Virus record (IMG/VR): IMGVR_UViG_3300042892_001369
Span: 1 to 64,000 of that record
DNA from: a virus
Reading direction: 5' to 3' (one strand)
Length of the DNA stretch: 64,000 nucleotides
Below, one piece after another: positions 17,290 through 26,765 of the stretch (position 1 is its first letter; each line of letters opens with the position of its first letter). The notes under the pieces are model-generated. The model did no database searches. It was given only the letters and a program-made list of their open reading frames with translations, and was not told where the DNA came from. A program made the position numbers and the translations under genes.

Positions 17290-17433
17290 TTACCTGCCTT
17301 GTCCTCGATATTGCTTTTTATAATTTTTTGAAGACTTCAATACAGATGTTTTAGCTTTAGCATGAATACCTGGACGGCTTATATTCTTCTCATCTATTTT
17401 AATTGAGCTCTGTGTTGCTTTTTGTTTAGACAT
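17290..17433 (-). CDS. 47-aa basic conserved phage protein
   Basis: Read directly: ATG 17431-17433, stop 17290. It holds ISRPGIHAKAKTSVLKSSK followed by YKKQYRGQGR. I recognise this small basic type from aquatic phages. Lies between groEL and a spanin-like gene. Function unknown; nucleic-acid binding is possible given its charge. Confidence 0.65.
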   Translation of the reverse strand: MSKQKATQSSIKIDEKNISRPGIHAKAKTSVLKSSKNYKKQYRGQGR

Positions 17434-17437
17434 TATT

Positions 17438-17905
17438 TTAAAATAATTTATATTCAACAATAACTACATACGTAGAAAGATTATTTGGTTGTGCTAAATA
17501 CTGCGCTCCCGCTCTTATTTTATTAAAACTTAGCAAGACGGTTGCAGATAAGCAGGGTTGCATTGTATTATTTCCAATAGTTCTTAACCCTAAGTATCCA
17601 TTTAATTTTGGCTTTTCCCACCAGCCAATAGCTTTGTCTTGAATAGTTATAATTTCATTTTTTTTAGAAAGTATACTATCTTTAATCTTTATGATTTCTG
17701 CAAGTTCATCATTCTGTTCCTGCAAGTTTTTAATCTCTTCTTCCTTAAGAATTAACTTTTGCTTACACAAATCACCTTTAACAATATCTTTAACTACCTC
17801 TCTAGCTACACTCTCATTTAATACTATCTTTTTGATTGTATCGGTTTGAGAAAAACTCTTGAAGCTTACTAAAAGCAATAGTATCAATAATTTTAATCGT
17901 ATCAT
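17438..17905 (-). CDS. signal-peptide coiled-coil protein, spanin-like
   Basis: 155 aa. N-terminal signal peptide (LKLLILLLLVSFKSFSQ) followed by a coiled coil of about residues 30-95 (KEEEIKNLQEQNDELAEI) and a beta C-terminus. Its start lies inside the upstream membrane coiled-coil gene (92-base overlap in another frame), the classic overlap of spanin pairs. It may span the periplasm in the final lysis step. No lipobox Cys is evident, so it is not a textbook o-spanin. Confidence 0.55.
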   Translation of the reverse strand: MIRLKLLILLLLVSFKSFSQTDTIKKIVLNESVAREVVKDIVKGDLCKQKLILKEEEIKNLQEQNDELAEIIKIKDSILSKKNEIITIQDKAIGWWEKPKLNGYLGLRTIGNNTMQPCLSATVLLSFNKIRAGAQYLAQPNNLSTYVVIVEYKLF

Positions 17906-18149
17906 GTTCTATTCTTGTTAATGTTCTTTGTTTTTCAATAATCGTATTTTTGCCAAGCTTTAAACTATCAAGTTTATTCCAGTGAGATTCTTCTTGCTTC
18001 TCTAATGCTTTAATTTCTTTTTCAAGTCGTTCCTTTTCTTTTTTTAATTCATTATTCTTGCCTATCCCGTAAATTAAGAATAGGCCGAATAATATGATTA
18101 GGATGGTTCCTAGCCATTGTTGTTTTATAAAATTACTTATATGGAACAT
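17814..18149 (-). CDS. i-spanin-like membrane coiled-coil protein
   Basis: 111 aa. A short N-terminal cytoplasmic part, a membrane segment (LGTILIILFGLFLIYGI), then a charged coiled coil (KEKERLEKEIKALEKQEE). This is the inner-membrane spanin layout. Overlaps the endolysin by 17 bases and the next spanin-like gene by 92 bases. Predicted to act with its partner in outer membrane disruption. Confidence 0.6.
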   Translation of the reverse strand: MFHISNFIKQQWLGTILIILFGLFLIYGIGKNNELKKEKERLEKEIKALEKQEESHWNKLDSLKLGKNTIIEKQRTLTRIEHDTIKIIDTIAFSKLQEFFSNRYNQKDSIK

Positions 18150-18600
18150 AACTTGTTTTGCCGTTTGTTTTTACGGCTTTAAGAATTTGCTTTCTTTGCT
18201 TGCCCGTTGATTCATAAGAAACATGAACCCAATCTGGATTTTTATCTGTACCAAATTCCCAAATCATTTGGTCAAAGACTAAGTTATCTTTAATAAAATC
18301 AAATACCATTTTATTGGTTATGCCATTTGAACTTCCGTCCATGTCAATGTCAATAGCTTCTCCCTGGCAATGCTGCGAAGATAAGCTCCCCCCAATAGCT
18401 GCATTAAGAGCCTTGCTTCTGTATCCTGATGATATATGAATAGGAACTCCAAAGTGTTCTCTAATTGGTTGGAATATATTCTCAGCTAACTTCTTAAAGT
18501 TTTCAATATGCTCCGGAGTTGGCATATTGCTAATTCCTTTTCTCTTTGCAGTTTCGCTTCTTGTAACTTCTGCTAATGTTAAATTTTTACTCAGTTGCAT
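18133..18600 (-). CDS. endolysin, M15-family peptidase
   Basis: 155 aa from the preferred start at 18598-18600 (MQLSKNLTLAEVTRS); an upstream ATG at 18651 adds 17 Lys-rich residues inside the holin gene and is less likely. Zinc site motifs: SQHCQGEAIDID (HxxxxxxxD) and PDWVHVSY (final His), plus SSGYRSKALN. This is the VanY/M15 D-Ala-D-Ala type. Cleaves peptidoglycan cross-links. Adjacent holin and spanin genes confirm the lysis context. Confidence 0.85.
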   Translation of the reverse strand: MQLSKNLTLAEVTRSETAKRKGISNMPTPEHIENFKKLAENIFQPIREHFGVPIHISSGYRSKALNAAIGGSLSSQHCQGEAIDIDMDGSSNGITNKMVFDFIKDNLVFDQMIWEFGTDKNPDWVHVSYESTGKQRKQILKAVKTNGKTSYVPYK

Positions 18601-18838
18601 CTTTTTCTTGTTTTTTGTTATTAAATATTTTGCCTGCAGTAGCAATACCAAAGACTACCGATGTTAACATCAAAAATCCATTAAAAATAAATTCCTCAAT
18701 TACTAATTTTGATCCCCACACTCCGGTAATAATATCTACTAGAAAAGCGAGTACCATCATAAAAAAAGAAATTACACCAACAAATGATTTTTCGTTTATT
18801 GTATTATTGTCACTAATTAATTCTTTCCAAAATCCCAT
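18587..18838 (-). CDS. holin
   Basis: 83 aa with two predicted membrane segments (about residues 18-40, FVGVISFFMMVLAFLVDII, and 46-70, FIFNGFLMLTSVVFGIA) and a short charged C-terminal tail KNNKKQEKDATE-like. Directly upstream of the endolysin, overlapping it by 14 bases. Sets the time of lysis by opening the inner membrane. Confidence 0.7.
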   Translation of the reverse strand: MGFWKELISDNNTINEKSFVGVISFFMMVLAFLVDIITGVWGSKLVIEEFIFNGFLMLTSVVFGIATAGKIFNNKKQEKDATE

Positions 18839-18840
18839 AA

Positions 18841-19203
18841 TTATTTTATTGTGTCTATGACTGTTATTGAATCCTTATTTGTACCAAGCACTTTGTCAAA
18901 AAATGACCTTTTTTTAGGGTACTTATATTCTTTTATTTTTTCATTTGCAACGGCTAAGCAATCTTTAGCTGTTGCCAGCTCCTCTTTTGCTAAAACTAGT
19001 TTTTCACCTAATGAATTTTTTTCATAAATAACTTCATCAACAGATATTTTAAATCCATCAACCATTTCTAATAAACTATCCACCTTCTCGGTATCGGCAT
19101 ATTCTACAGCAATAGCATCCGCTATCTTAACCTTGGGTTCAATAGTTTTTTCGCATGAAACTAATAAAAACCATAATATGATTATTATAATATACTTTTT
19201 CAT
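18841..19203 (-). CDS. lipoprotein with coiled coil, o-spanin-like
   Basis: 120 aa. Lipoprotein signal: KKYIIIIILWFLLVSC with a lipobox LVSC, then an acidic coiled coil (KLVLAKEELATAKDCLAVA) and a short basic tail. Two bases from the holin start and one-base overlap with the membrane coiled-coil gene upstream. Together with 19203-19463 it makes a plausible second spanin pair. Confidence 0.6.
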   Translation of the reverse strand: MKKYIIIIILWFLLVSCEKTIEPKVKIADAIAVEYADTEKVDSLLEMVDGFKISVDEVIYEKNSLGEKLVLAKEELATAKDCLAVANEKIKEYKYPKKRSFFDKVLGTNKDSITVIDTIK

Positions 19204-19463
19204 TATTTAAGTCCTTTAATTTCGTTTAACATTTCTAATTTAGCGCTAGCTCTCGCTAGTGTACTATCCGATTTTTTTAATCTTTCGTCAAGCTTGTCAA
19301 CTTTTTTAGTTAGTTGTTCTACATTGACACCACACTTGTCTATTTGTGAAGTGTAGTTCATTTTGTTGTCGACATATAAATATCCAACAGCAAGTATTAC
19401 TAAGAATAATAAACCTTTAACAGGATCCTTAGAAAACTCTTTAAATGATATTGGCATTTCCAT
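19203..19463 (-). CDS. membrane coiled-coil protein, i-spanin-like
   Basis: 86 aa: amphipathic N-terminus, one membrane segment (VKGLLFLVILAVGYLYV), then a coiled coil (VEQLTKKVDKLDERLKKSDSTL) shortened here to its heptad start. Topology N-in is expected. Overlaps the lipoprotein gene by one base, which suggests a two-component unit. Confidence 0.6.
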   Translation of the reverse strand: MEMPISFKEFSKDPVKGLLFLVILAVGYLYVDNKMNYTSQIDKCGVNVEQLTKKVDKLDERLKKSDSTLARASAKLEMLNEIKGLK

Positions 19464-19465
19464 AA

Positions 19466-20437
19466 TTAATATATTTTATTTAAGTTAAATGTCTGTGTAT
19501 AAATAAAACTAGTAAGAGAAGCAGTTCCCCACTGAGCAGTTACTACCAATGTATTCGCTATCGTTGTATCAAATGTTGTAGAATTAACACTTCCAAAGTG
19601 AGTGCTTGGAGAAGCATAGCCGCTTGAAAAGATAGCTGTTGTAGCTATTGCAGCTGTTGAAGCCGCTCCAGTTGCTCTTACCGTTAAAGTAGCCTCTAAA
19701 TTCCATCTACTGTTTGAAACACTGGGCCCAACTGATGAACCTGTAAATTCTGCTAAAACAACACCATCAAGTGTTTTTATAGATATAGAAATATTATTGC
19801 TAATAACCGAATTTATAAGTCCAGCTAAACTAAGTTTAAATGAATCTCCAACCACAAGACTATCTGCTGGCAATGTTAATGTACCCGCAATAGTACCGTT
19901 TAATAAAGTAAGCGCTGAGGTGGTATTATTTACAGGAAGAGCATTTGTAGTAAGGACAGCTAAACCATAATTAGTTATGTCCGATAAATATGCAATAGTT
20001 CCAGAAGCATCTTGAAATGTAGCCGTATTTGTTGTTGCAACAGGATTAGGCGCTTTAACATTTGTTCCAAAATTTGTGTCTATACCTTTTATAAATATAC
20101 CTCCATTATAGATTTGAGCATATTTTGCCCCACCTACACTTACAAAGTTAAATGCATTTTTATCGCCTGTTATAGATACATAACCAAGACCAGCTGGAGC
20201 AAAATCATTGTATAAGTATATACTGCCAACTTTGGCGTCTTCTAAAGAAACATTGCCAGCTGTTAATACTTGATCTAGCGTATTAGAATAATTGGCTACT
20301 ACATAGCCGCCTATAGCGTCTGCTGTAAAACTAATAGTTCTTGCCGATCCATTATCTTCATTTTCAAACCTAGTAGCTATTAATAAATCAGAACTGTTTA
20401 AAGAAGTAACTCTAGGATAGCTATATATTATTGCCAT
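19466..20437 (-). CDS. tail-associated structural protein
   Basis: 323 aa. The N-terminus IIYSYPRVTSLNSSDLLIAT is paralogous to IIYSYPKNTDILSTDIVVGT of the 248-aa protein at 25650-26396, so they likely share an attachment domain. The rest is Thr/Ser/Ala/Gly beta-rich, as in tail fibre or spike accessory proteins. No enzymatic motif seen. Confidence 0.6.
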   Translation of the reverse strand: MAIIYSYPRVTSLNSSDLLIATRFENEDNGSARTISFTADAIGGYVVANYSNTLDQVLTAGNVSLEDAKVGSIYLYNDFAPAGLGYVSITGDKNAFNFVSVGGAKYAQIYNGGIFIKGIDTNFGTNVKAPNPVATTNTATFQDASGTIAYLSDITNYGLAVLTTNALPVNNTTSALTLLNGTIAGTLTLPADSLVVGDSFKLSLAGLINSVISNNISISIKTLDGVVLAEFTGSSVGPSVSNSRWNLEATLTVRATGAASTAAIATTAIFSSGYASPSTHFGSVNSTTFDTTIANTLVVTAQWGTASLTSFIYTQTFNLNKIY

Positions 20438-20451
20438 TTTATATTTTTGTT

Positions 20452-20775
20452 TTAGTTGTTAGCGAATGGTGGTGGTAATGTTACATATACAGGATTGATA
20501 ATTAATTCAATCTGTTCTGCAATATTTAATTGTAAAGCGGGTACATCCATTGTTGCTTCCATCCATCCGATAACTTCCGCTTCGGTTAAGTCTGGATAAG
20601 GTATGAATGCTTCAGGCGTAGGTGTTCCTACCGCTTGTGCTCCATAAACATTAGCTGTAATTCCGTTCTCATCTGTTCCAATGTAAACCCAATGTACTGT
20701 TGTAACAACGTCCATTAATCCATCTTCGTCTACTCTGCAATCAAATGCAGGAAAATTCCAAGTGTAAGTAATCAT
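20452..20775 (-). CDS. small tail-region protein of a common phage family
   Basis: 107 aa with ITYTWNFPAFDCRVDEDGL, DVVTTVHWVYIG and a C-terminal LPPPF. This pattern recurs in small proteins next to phage tail fibre genes. Possibly a fibre chaperone or virion component. Placed between two fibre genes. Confidence 0.6.
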   Translation of the reverse strand: MITYTWNFPAFDCRVDEDGLMDVVTTVHWVYIGTDENGITANVYGAQAVGTPTPEAFIPYPDLTEAEVIGWMEATMDVPALQLNIAEQIELIINPVYVTLPPPFANN

Positions 20776-20796
20776 AATTATTTAGTTTATTTGTTA

Positions 20797-23700
20797 TTAA
20801 TTTGTCATCATTCCTCTGACCGTTATTCTTATCCAAGCATCATTCCCTGATGTATTAGTTAAAACTAAGGTTTGGCCACTTCCTCCTAAAGAAAACACAA
20901 ATCCAGACATATTACTCCACTCTATTTGTCGTACGTCTTTAAGATTTCCACTGCCGCTACTCTTCCATCCCGTATATACAGTGCCTACCGCATAATCGCC
21001 TCCGGCATCAAGTCTAATCATATATTCTATAATTGCTCCAGCATAGTGAAGGAAGTCAAATGTTATAACGTTTGTAGCTCCTCCATTAGGGATAGGCACT
21101 GGTTTTGGTGCATATATGTGTGGTACCTGAGCTGAATCTGCATTACTGTTAAATTGAGATATGGCTAAACAATCCTGCCCTAAATTATTAGTATCAGGAC
21201 CAACGTTTAAATCAACTCCAATAGCAGTAAGACCGTTAGCGTTATTATTAGTATTAGCCCCCCATCCTAGAGCTATGTTGTAATTAGCTGTTGTTGTTGA
21301 ATCTAAAGCACCAGTTCCAATAGCGGTGTTTGTTGATATATTTCCAGGCCCTCTACCAATAGTAACATTATTAATCAAAGCGTCTCCAGCAACATCTAAT
21401 AAAGCACCTGGACTACTTGTTCCAATACCTACGCTGCCTGATGAAGTGATACGCATTCTTTCTGAACCAATAGCAAAAGCCAAATCATTTACCCCACCCA
21501 CTCTGTAAATTGCTGGATCTGTATTTAATGGCGAACCGCTACCTGCAAAATTTATTGCAGCACTCGTTACGTTAATATGACCAGCAACATCTAATTTAGC
21601 ACTTGGACTTGTTGTTCCAATACCTACGTTACCAGCCTCGTTTATAGTCAACTTAGAATCAGCAAGAGTAGCGCTTCCAGGCCCTGATTGAGGTCCATTT
21701 AATATATGTACTTTACCTTGAGCGTTATTTGAAGTTAAATCTGTTCTTTCAAATACTATAGCTGACTTTCTATAAAGTGTATTATTTTCTCTATAACCAA
21801 AATGAATACCTGAATAATTCCCTATACCTAAAGTTACTGCAAAACTTGCGTAACCATTATAAGGAGTATTTACATCTAATATTGATTGAGGATATAAGGT
21901 ACCTATGCCTACATTACCAGCATTGGTAAGATTTATTATTTTATTAGCAAATGCTCCACCAACATCATTTCCTATACTTAATGTAGAACTATTCACAGCA
22001 GATACCCCAATTTTCCAAGATTGAACCCCGGGGTGATCAATATAGTAACTACCCAATGTGCTTCCAAGTGTACCTAATACGCCAATTGTTCCATTAACAG
22101 CTAGTTTAAACGGATCAGGACTTGTCGTTCCAATTCCTACGTTGCCTTCTACTATTAAACCATTGCTTGGGGGTGTAGTAAAGTAATTTGCGCCAATTGT
22201 TGCTCCTGCTCTGATGTGTGATGTATAATCACTACCACCTTTTACAACAAATGCAAAACCTCCGCCTCCTCCATCAACTCTTAATCCCTCACTTCCTGTT
22301 GCTGTAGAAACAATATCTAATTTTGCCCCTGGACTAGTTGTTCCAATGCCTACGTTAGTGCCATTGTCATAAATTAATGAATTACCTAATGTACTTGCTG
22401 TAGTAAATTTAGAAACGTAATTTGTTGTACCTGATATTGCAGCTGTTGATCCAGAGCTCCCTGTAATGCTAGTGGCTAAAGGCTTATATGTTAAGACGCT
22501 TACGTCGGTGCAATCAGAGATGTTAGCATCGGTCCAAGTCCATCCGCTTGAATAGCTTGCTTGATAGCTACTACTATAAACACTTTCTACATAAAGTTTT
22601 GACCAATATGGTGGAGATGGAAGATAAATAACTACAAATCCATTTGTGTCTTTTGCTAAGCTAACAGTTGGACTCCAAGCCCCATTTGATATTATTGTTT
22701 CATTCCAAAAAGTTTCTAAATAATAGTGCCATCCAAGTGACAAAGATACCATTTGTTCTGCTCCATAAGCAAAACCTTTTATATTTACTGTAAAGTCAGC
22801 TGCTCCAGAAGCAAAAGGTATTGTTGTATTAATTCTTACTTGTGTTTGATTATTGACATTTATATCAAGAATCCCAAGCGATAGTTTTTTACCTCCAGCC
22901 GACACTATTCCTGTTGCAGCAATATTGCCAGACACGTCAAGTCTTGCTACAGGACTTGTTGTTCCAATTCCTACGTTGCCAGCGTTATTTATATAAACTC
23001 TACTTACTCCGCTTGAATACAAGGATATGGCATCTGTCGCTAATGAACCAAAATAAGCTATTCCGTTTGTTCCTTCTATAAACGCTCCCTCATAAGTGTT
23101 TGCATCTCTAAATCTACCTAATCCAATAACGTCTAATTTCGAAGCAGGACTTGCCGTTCCAATCCCAACGTTACCATTTGGTCTAATTCGCATTCTTTCT
23201 AACATAGAACCTCCCTCTGGAGTTGTCCAAAAAGACATCTCTCCGCCAGTAGCATCGCCTCCTCTATGAAATTTTATAGAATTATTTATAGTACCATACC
23301 ACTTGCTACTTAAATTAGTTATATTAGCAGAACTATCTCCTACAATTCCAAGAGAACACTGCTCTCCAGTTGTAGTATTATCTACCTCAAATTTTAGTGT
23401 TGGGTTTGTCGTTCCAATACCTACGTTGCCTGAAGGTGTTAAAGTTAATTTTGTTCCGCCGGCAGCTCCATTGTAAAACTCAAGATTACCAATTGTTCTA
23501 CCGTTTTCAATATTCCATTCTGCACCCCCTACCCTTGTATCAATCATTTGATAAATAGGATAAGTTGTAGCCCAATTCCCATTAACAGAAATATTACCTG
23601 CAATACTTACCGCAACTCCACTTACTTCACTTATAATACTATTACCTAAAGATGTAGAACCCGTGAATTTAGGCACGTAGTTTGTTGTACCACTTGCATT

Positions 23701-24510
23701 AGCCTTTGAATTAAATGTAGTCCAATCTGCTGAACTTAACGCCCCTCTATTAACAGCTGATGCTGTAGGCAAATTGAATGTATGTGTATTTGTAGCAGAT
23801 GATATATTAAAATCCGTACCTGCTGTTCCAGGAGCAAAATATTGCACTTGCGCGGTTAAACCGTTTAATGCGGTTAATCCCGTAGAGAATGTTGTAATCA
23901 CTTCGCTCAGATGGCCATTTTGGGTATGCATTGTAATAGTTCTACCCGAGTGAGTTACATATACTCTAACCGCTAATCTATCCGTAACCAGTAATGTAGT
24001 TGCGGGAACCGCTAAAGGTGTAAAATAAGCATCAATAGCTGTGCCGTTAGTAATACCTTCAGGTGCTGCTGAACTACTAGCTATTAAAGTAAAGACCCCT
24101 CCCGAAGAATATTTATATAATTCAAGGTAGAAAGATGGAGAACCGCCGCCTGAACTTGCACTAAAATAAATTTCAAAGTTCCAATTTCCCGCTGGTATAT
24201 TAAGTTGATTTGGGGAGGCTACATCTGTTAAGAATGAAGCTATATATCCATTTGCATTGATAGAAAAATCAGCAGCTGTACCAGTATTAGCTACTGGACT
24301 CATTTGATAATAACCACCAACACTTGACACTGTTCCTCCATTAAAGTAGAATACTTGACTAGATCCACCTCCCCCTGGTGTTTGAGGAGGAGTAATCCAT
24401 TCCGTTTTAGTTCCTGTAGAAGATAGCACTTGACCAGCAGTACCTGTAAACCCAAATGAGTCTATAAGTCCAGCTTGTGTTTCTATATCACTTAAGAATT
24501 TTTGACTCAT
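20797..24510 (-). CDS. large repeat tail fibre / receptor-binding protein
   Basis: 1237 aa, Gly/Ser/Thr/Asn-rich. The motif NVGIGT(T/S)SP followed by KLDV recurs about eight times, near residues 360, 447, 513, 722, 793, 868, 961 and 1027, each ending a beta-rich module. A short N-terminal part (FLSDIETQAGLIDSFGFTGTAGQ) likely anchors it. The C-terminal ~140 residues look like a distinct globular tip. Repeats of this kind mark trimeric fibres and provide recombination points for host-range change. Surface adsorption role is inferred from composition and place. Confidence 0.75.
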   Translation of the reverse strand: MSQKFLSDIETQAGLIDSFGFTGTAGQVLSSTGTKTEWITPPQTPGGGGSSQVFYFNGGTVSSVGGYYQMSPVANTGTAADFSINANGYIASFLTDVASPNQLNIPAGNWNFEIYFSASSGGGSPSFYLELYKYSSGGVFTLIASSSAAPEGITNGTAIDAYFTPLAVPATTLLVTDRLAVRVYVTHSGRTITMHTQNGHLSEVITTFSTGLTALNGLTAQVQYFAPGTAGTDFNISSATNTHTFNLPTASAVNRGALSSADWTTFNSKANASGTTNYVPKFTGSTSLGNSIISEVSGVAVSIAGNISVNGNWATTYPIYQMIDTRVGGAEWNIENGRTIGNLEFYNGAAGGTKLTLTPSGNVGIGTTNPTLKFEVDNTTTGEQCSLGIVGDSSANITNLSSKWYGTINNSIKFHRGGDATGGEMSFWTTPEGGSMLERMRIRPNGNVGIGTASPASKLDVIGLGRFRDANTYEGAFIEGTNGIAYFGSLATDAISLYSSGVSRVYINNAGNVGIGTTSPVARLDVSGNIAATGIVSAGGKKLSLGILDINVNNQTQVRINTTIPFASGAADFTVNIKGFAYGAEQMVSLSLGWHYYLETFWNETIISNGAWSPTVSLAKDTNGFVVIYLPSPPYWSKLYVESVYSSSYQASYSSGWTWTDANISDCTDVSVLTYKPLATSITGSSGSTAAISGTTNYVSKFTTASTLGNSLIYDNGTNVGIGTTSPGAKLDIVSTATGSEGLRVDGGGGGFAFVVKGGSDYTSHIRAGATIGANYFTTPPSNGLIVEGNVGIGTTSPDPFKLAVNGTIGVLGTLGSTLGSYYIDHPGVQSWKIGVSAVNSSTLSIGNDVGGAFANKIINLTNAGNVGIGTLYPQSILDVNTPYNGYASFAVTLGIGNYSGIHFGYRENNTLYRKSAIVFERTDLTSNNAQGKVHILNGPQSGPGSATLADSKLTINEAGNVGIGTTSPSAKLDVAGHINVTSAAINFAGSGSPLNTDPAIYRVGGVNDLAFAIGSERMRITSSGSVGIGTSSPGALLDVAGDALINNVTIGRGPGNISTNTAIGTGALDSTTTANYNIALGWGANTNNNANGLTAIGVDLNVGPDTNNLGQDCLAISQFNSNADSAQVPHIYAPKPVPIPNGGATNVITFDFLHYAGAIIEYMIRLDAGGDYAVGTVYTGWKSSGSGNLKDVRQIEWSNMSGFVFSLGGSGQTLVLTNTSGNDAWIRITVRGMMTN

Positions 24511-24527
24511 ATTAAATTTGTATTAAA

Positions 24528-25646
24528 TTACCCAACCTTAGTAACTAATACTCTAATCGGGTTGGTTGGTGCTGTTGCAAATGTTACCGTTACTGTATTT
24601 ACAGTTGGTCTAGATACATCAGAGAATATAGTTTCAAATGTTACTGTATCATATAATTGTACATTTACATCCTTTGTGTTTAAACTGTGAGTTACTGTTG
24701 AAGTAACCGATATTGTAGTTGCATAAGAAGTTGCTGCTGGCGTAGCTAAACTTACAGCCCCTGCGGTTACAACAAAATCAGCAGAACTGAATGACGCAAT
24801 ACCAGGTACGGTATAAGTAGCTAGATCGATGTTATTTTGTAATGTTGTCCAATCCGCTAAAGTAGTCGGATTATTAACATTAGCAATAAGCAAATCACCC
24901 ACTCTTACTTGTTCCGTAAAGAATGTACCATCCACGGTTACTGCAAATGTCCAACCTGTTTTAATACCAGTTATTGTAGGTACTACATCTAAGTTTGGCG
25001 TATTTGTAGCCGCGTCATATCCTCCTTGGAAAACTAATGCCGCAGTAGTTGAAGCATCAATATAATTTTTAACTAATGTCAACGCATCCATTGGAATTGA
25101 TCCAAATGATGTTTTCTTAACATTACCATCAGCATCGTCATTAAACAATATTGCGTCATCTGCAGAAGCCGTTGCTGTAGTACCAATAACAATAAAGTTA
25201 TCTACACCAGCATAATCAAGTGATATAGTTCCAGTAGTCGTAATTGTACCACCTGTTAATCCGCTACCAGTCGCAACAGAAGTTACAGCTGTAGTCAAAT
25301 ACCCTTGCCCTACAACGAAATCATAAATCTGATCACCGGTTGCTAATGATGTTGAACCATTCGTAACCGCAGCGGTATTAATAGCTAACGACGGAATTGG
25401 CCCAGTACCGTTGGTAATGGTTAATTGGTTTGATGTAGTTGTTTGAATTTCAGTAATGTCTCCATCCTGCCCGACATCTACCCAGCCCCCACTTCCATAG
25501 AGTCTTAATTTATTAGATACTGAATTATAATATATCTGTCCTGCAACAGGTGTATATAATGTTGGATCAGAAGTTGCTGGTTGAATAACCGCATATTGTA
25601 GTTGGTTCGTAGTTAAATTTATACTACTTAAGTATTGTATTGCCAT
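24528..25646 (-). CDS. tail fibre-like structural protein
   Basis: 372 aa. N-terminus IQYLSSINLTTNQLQYAVIQ and IYYNSVSNKLRLYGSGGWVDV, the latter a common fibre-tip/attachment motif. C-terminus has HSLNTKDVNVQLYD followed by IRVLVTKVG. It lies next to the repeat fibre gene and probably is a fibre or fibre-base component. The beta-rich composition supports this. Confidence 0.65.
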   Translation of the reverse strand: MAIQYLSSINLTTNQLQYAVIQPATSDPTLYTPVAGQIYYNSVSNKLRLYGSGGWVDVGQDGDITEIQTTTSNQLTITNGTGPIPSLAINTAAVTNGSTSLATGDQIYDFVVGQGYLTTAVTSVATGSGLTGGTITTTGTISLDYAGVDNFIVIGTTATASADDAILFNDDADGNVKKTSFGSIPMDALTLVKNYIDASTTAALVFQGGYDAATNTPNLDVVPTITGIKTGWTFAVTVDGTFFTEQVRVGDLLIANVNNPTTLADWTTLQNNIDLATYTVPGIASFSSADFVVTAGAVSLATPAATSYATTISVTSTVTHSLNTKDVNVQLYDTVTFETIFSDVSRPTVNTVTVTFATAPTNPIRVLVTKVG

Positions 25647-25649
25647 AGT

Positions 25650-26396
25650 TTAGTTCATATATGCTTGTCCTGAGAAAGCACCGTTAAAAGTTATAGTTAA
25701 GTTATTAGTTGAAATATATTGTACGTCACCGAATACCTGTACATTGTCATCACTGACAACAGATACCGACGGAAATTTAGCCAAGTTGTGTGTTACATTC
25801 CAAACTGAAGAAGCAACTGCCTGTGTATAAACAAATGTCTTATCTCCAACATTAGGGACAATGTCTGGATTAACGAATCCCGGATATACCGCAACACCGT
25901 AAAACTTATCCTCTAAGATATTACCATTTGCATTTACCGCTTCTATAGTTATATCTAAGAAATTTACATTGCCAACCACTGGTGATATACTAATACATTT
26001 ATATATACCGAAGTTATTCAAGTTATCCACTTGAGCAATTATGATAGCTTCATTTGCCAATGTAGCAAGATACTCTGCAACACTGTTTCCTGATGTAGCA
26101 AATTTACTTATGCGTATAACCGTTATATTATTAAACGGTGTATTTGCTCCTCCTCCTGAAACAAAGCTTATAGATCCAGCTTTTCTACCAGGAGCAATAT
26201 TGTTTTGGAAAAAGAAATTATTTTGACCAGCAATAGCAATAGCGCTAGTATCATTAAAAAAAGTAGCTATAGCCCCAATCTCGAAATTTTTAGTTATATT
26301 CTTCCTCCTCCCGTTAACGATCTTAGTGGAAGTACCAACTACTATATCTGTGGATAGTATATCCGTATTTTTTGGATAACTATAAATTATAGCCAT
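25650..26396 (-). CDS. tail-associated protein, paralogue of the 323-aa protein
   Basis: 248 aa. N-terminus IIYSYPKNTDILSTDIVVGT parallels the N-terminus of the 19466-20437 product; C-terminus WNVTHNLAKFPSVSVVSDDN resembles phage fibre ends. Probably shares a virion anchoring site with it. Confidence 0.6.
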   Translation of the reverse strand: MAIIYSYPKNTDILSTDIVVGTSTKIVNGRRKNITKNFEIGAIATFFNDTSAIAIAGQNNFFFQNNIAPGRKAGSISFVSGGGANTPFNNITVIRISKFATSGNSVAEYLATLANEAIIIAQVDNLNNFGIYKCISISPVVGNVNFLDITIEAVNANGNILEDKFYGVAVYPGFVNPDIVPNVGDKTFVYTQAVASSVWNVTHNLAKFPSVSVVSDDNVQVFGDVQYISTNNLTITFNGAFSGQAYMN

Positions 26397-26412
26397 ATTA
26401 TTACTTTATTAA

Positions 26413-26751
26413 TTAACAATTCCATTTGTCCAACGCTAGTTTCTTCCTCGTTGGTTCTCCATTCGGTTTCTTCATTGGTCCTGGCATACCAGACATCCTA
26501 GCGCAAAAAGATTTACGCCTCTTTGCATCTTTACTACCCGGCTTTAATTCCGATGGTTTTTTAGTAACCGCCGTTTGTAGTTTACTGCCTGGATTCTCTT
26601 TTCTATAACTTGCAACTCCTTTTGCATTCAACCCACCTTTTGGATCTTTACCTTCTTTACGTGTCCAAGCCGCAGTTTTTTTCTGCATAACCGGTGATTT
26701 CTTTACAGCAGATGTACCACAAGCACACCTACCTTTACATTTACACGACAT
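26413..26751 (-). CDS. basic Cys-containing conserved phage protein
   Basis: 112 aa. N-terminus CKCKGRCACG is a dense Cys cluster, possible zinc binding; then TAAWTRKEGKDPKGGLNAKG, SYRKENPGSKL and KRRKSFCARMSGM. This basic family is widespread in phages; function unknown to me. Nucleic-acid or virion association is plausible from the charge. Confidence 0.65.
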   Translation of the reverse strand: MSCKCKGRCACGTSAVKKSPVMQKKTAAWTRKEGKDPKGGLNAKGVASYRKENPGSKLQTAVTKKPSELKPGSKDAKRRKSFCARMSGMPGPMKKPNGEPTRKKLALDKWNC

Positions 26752-26765
26752 ACTATATATTTTAT

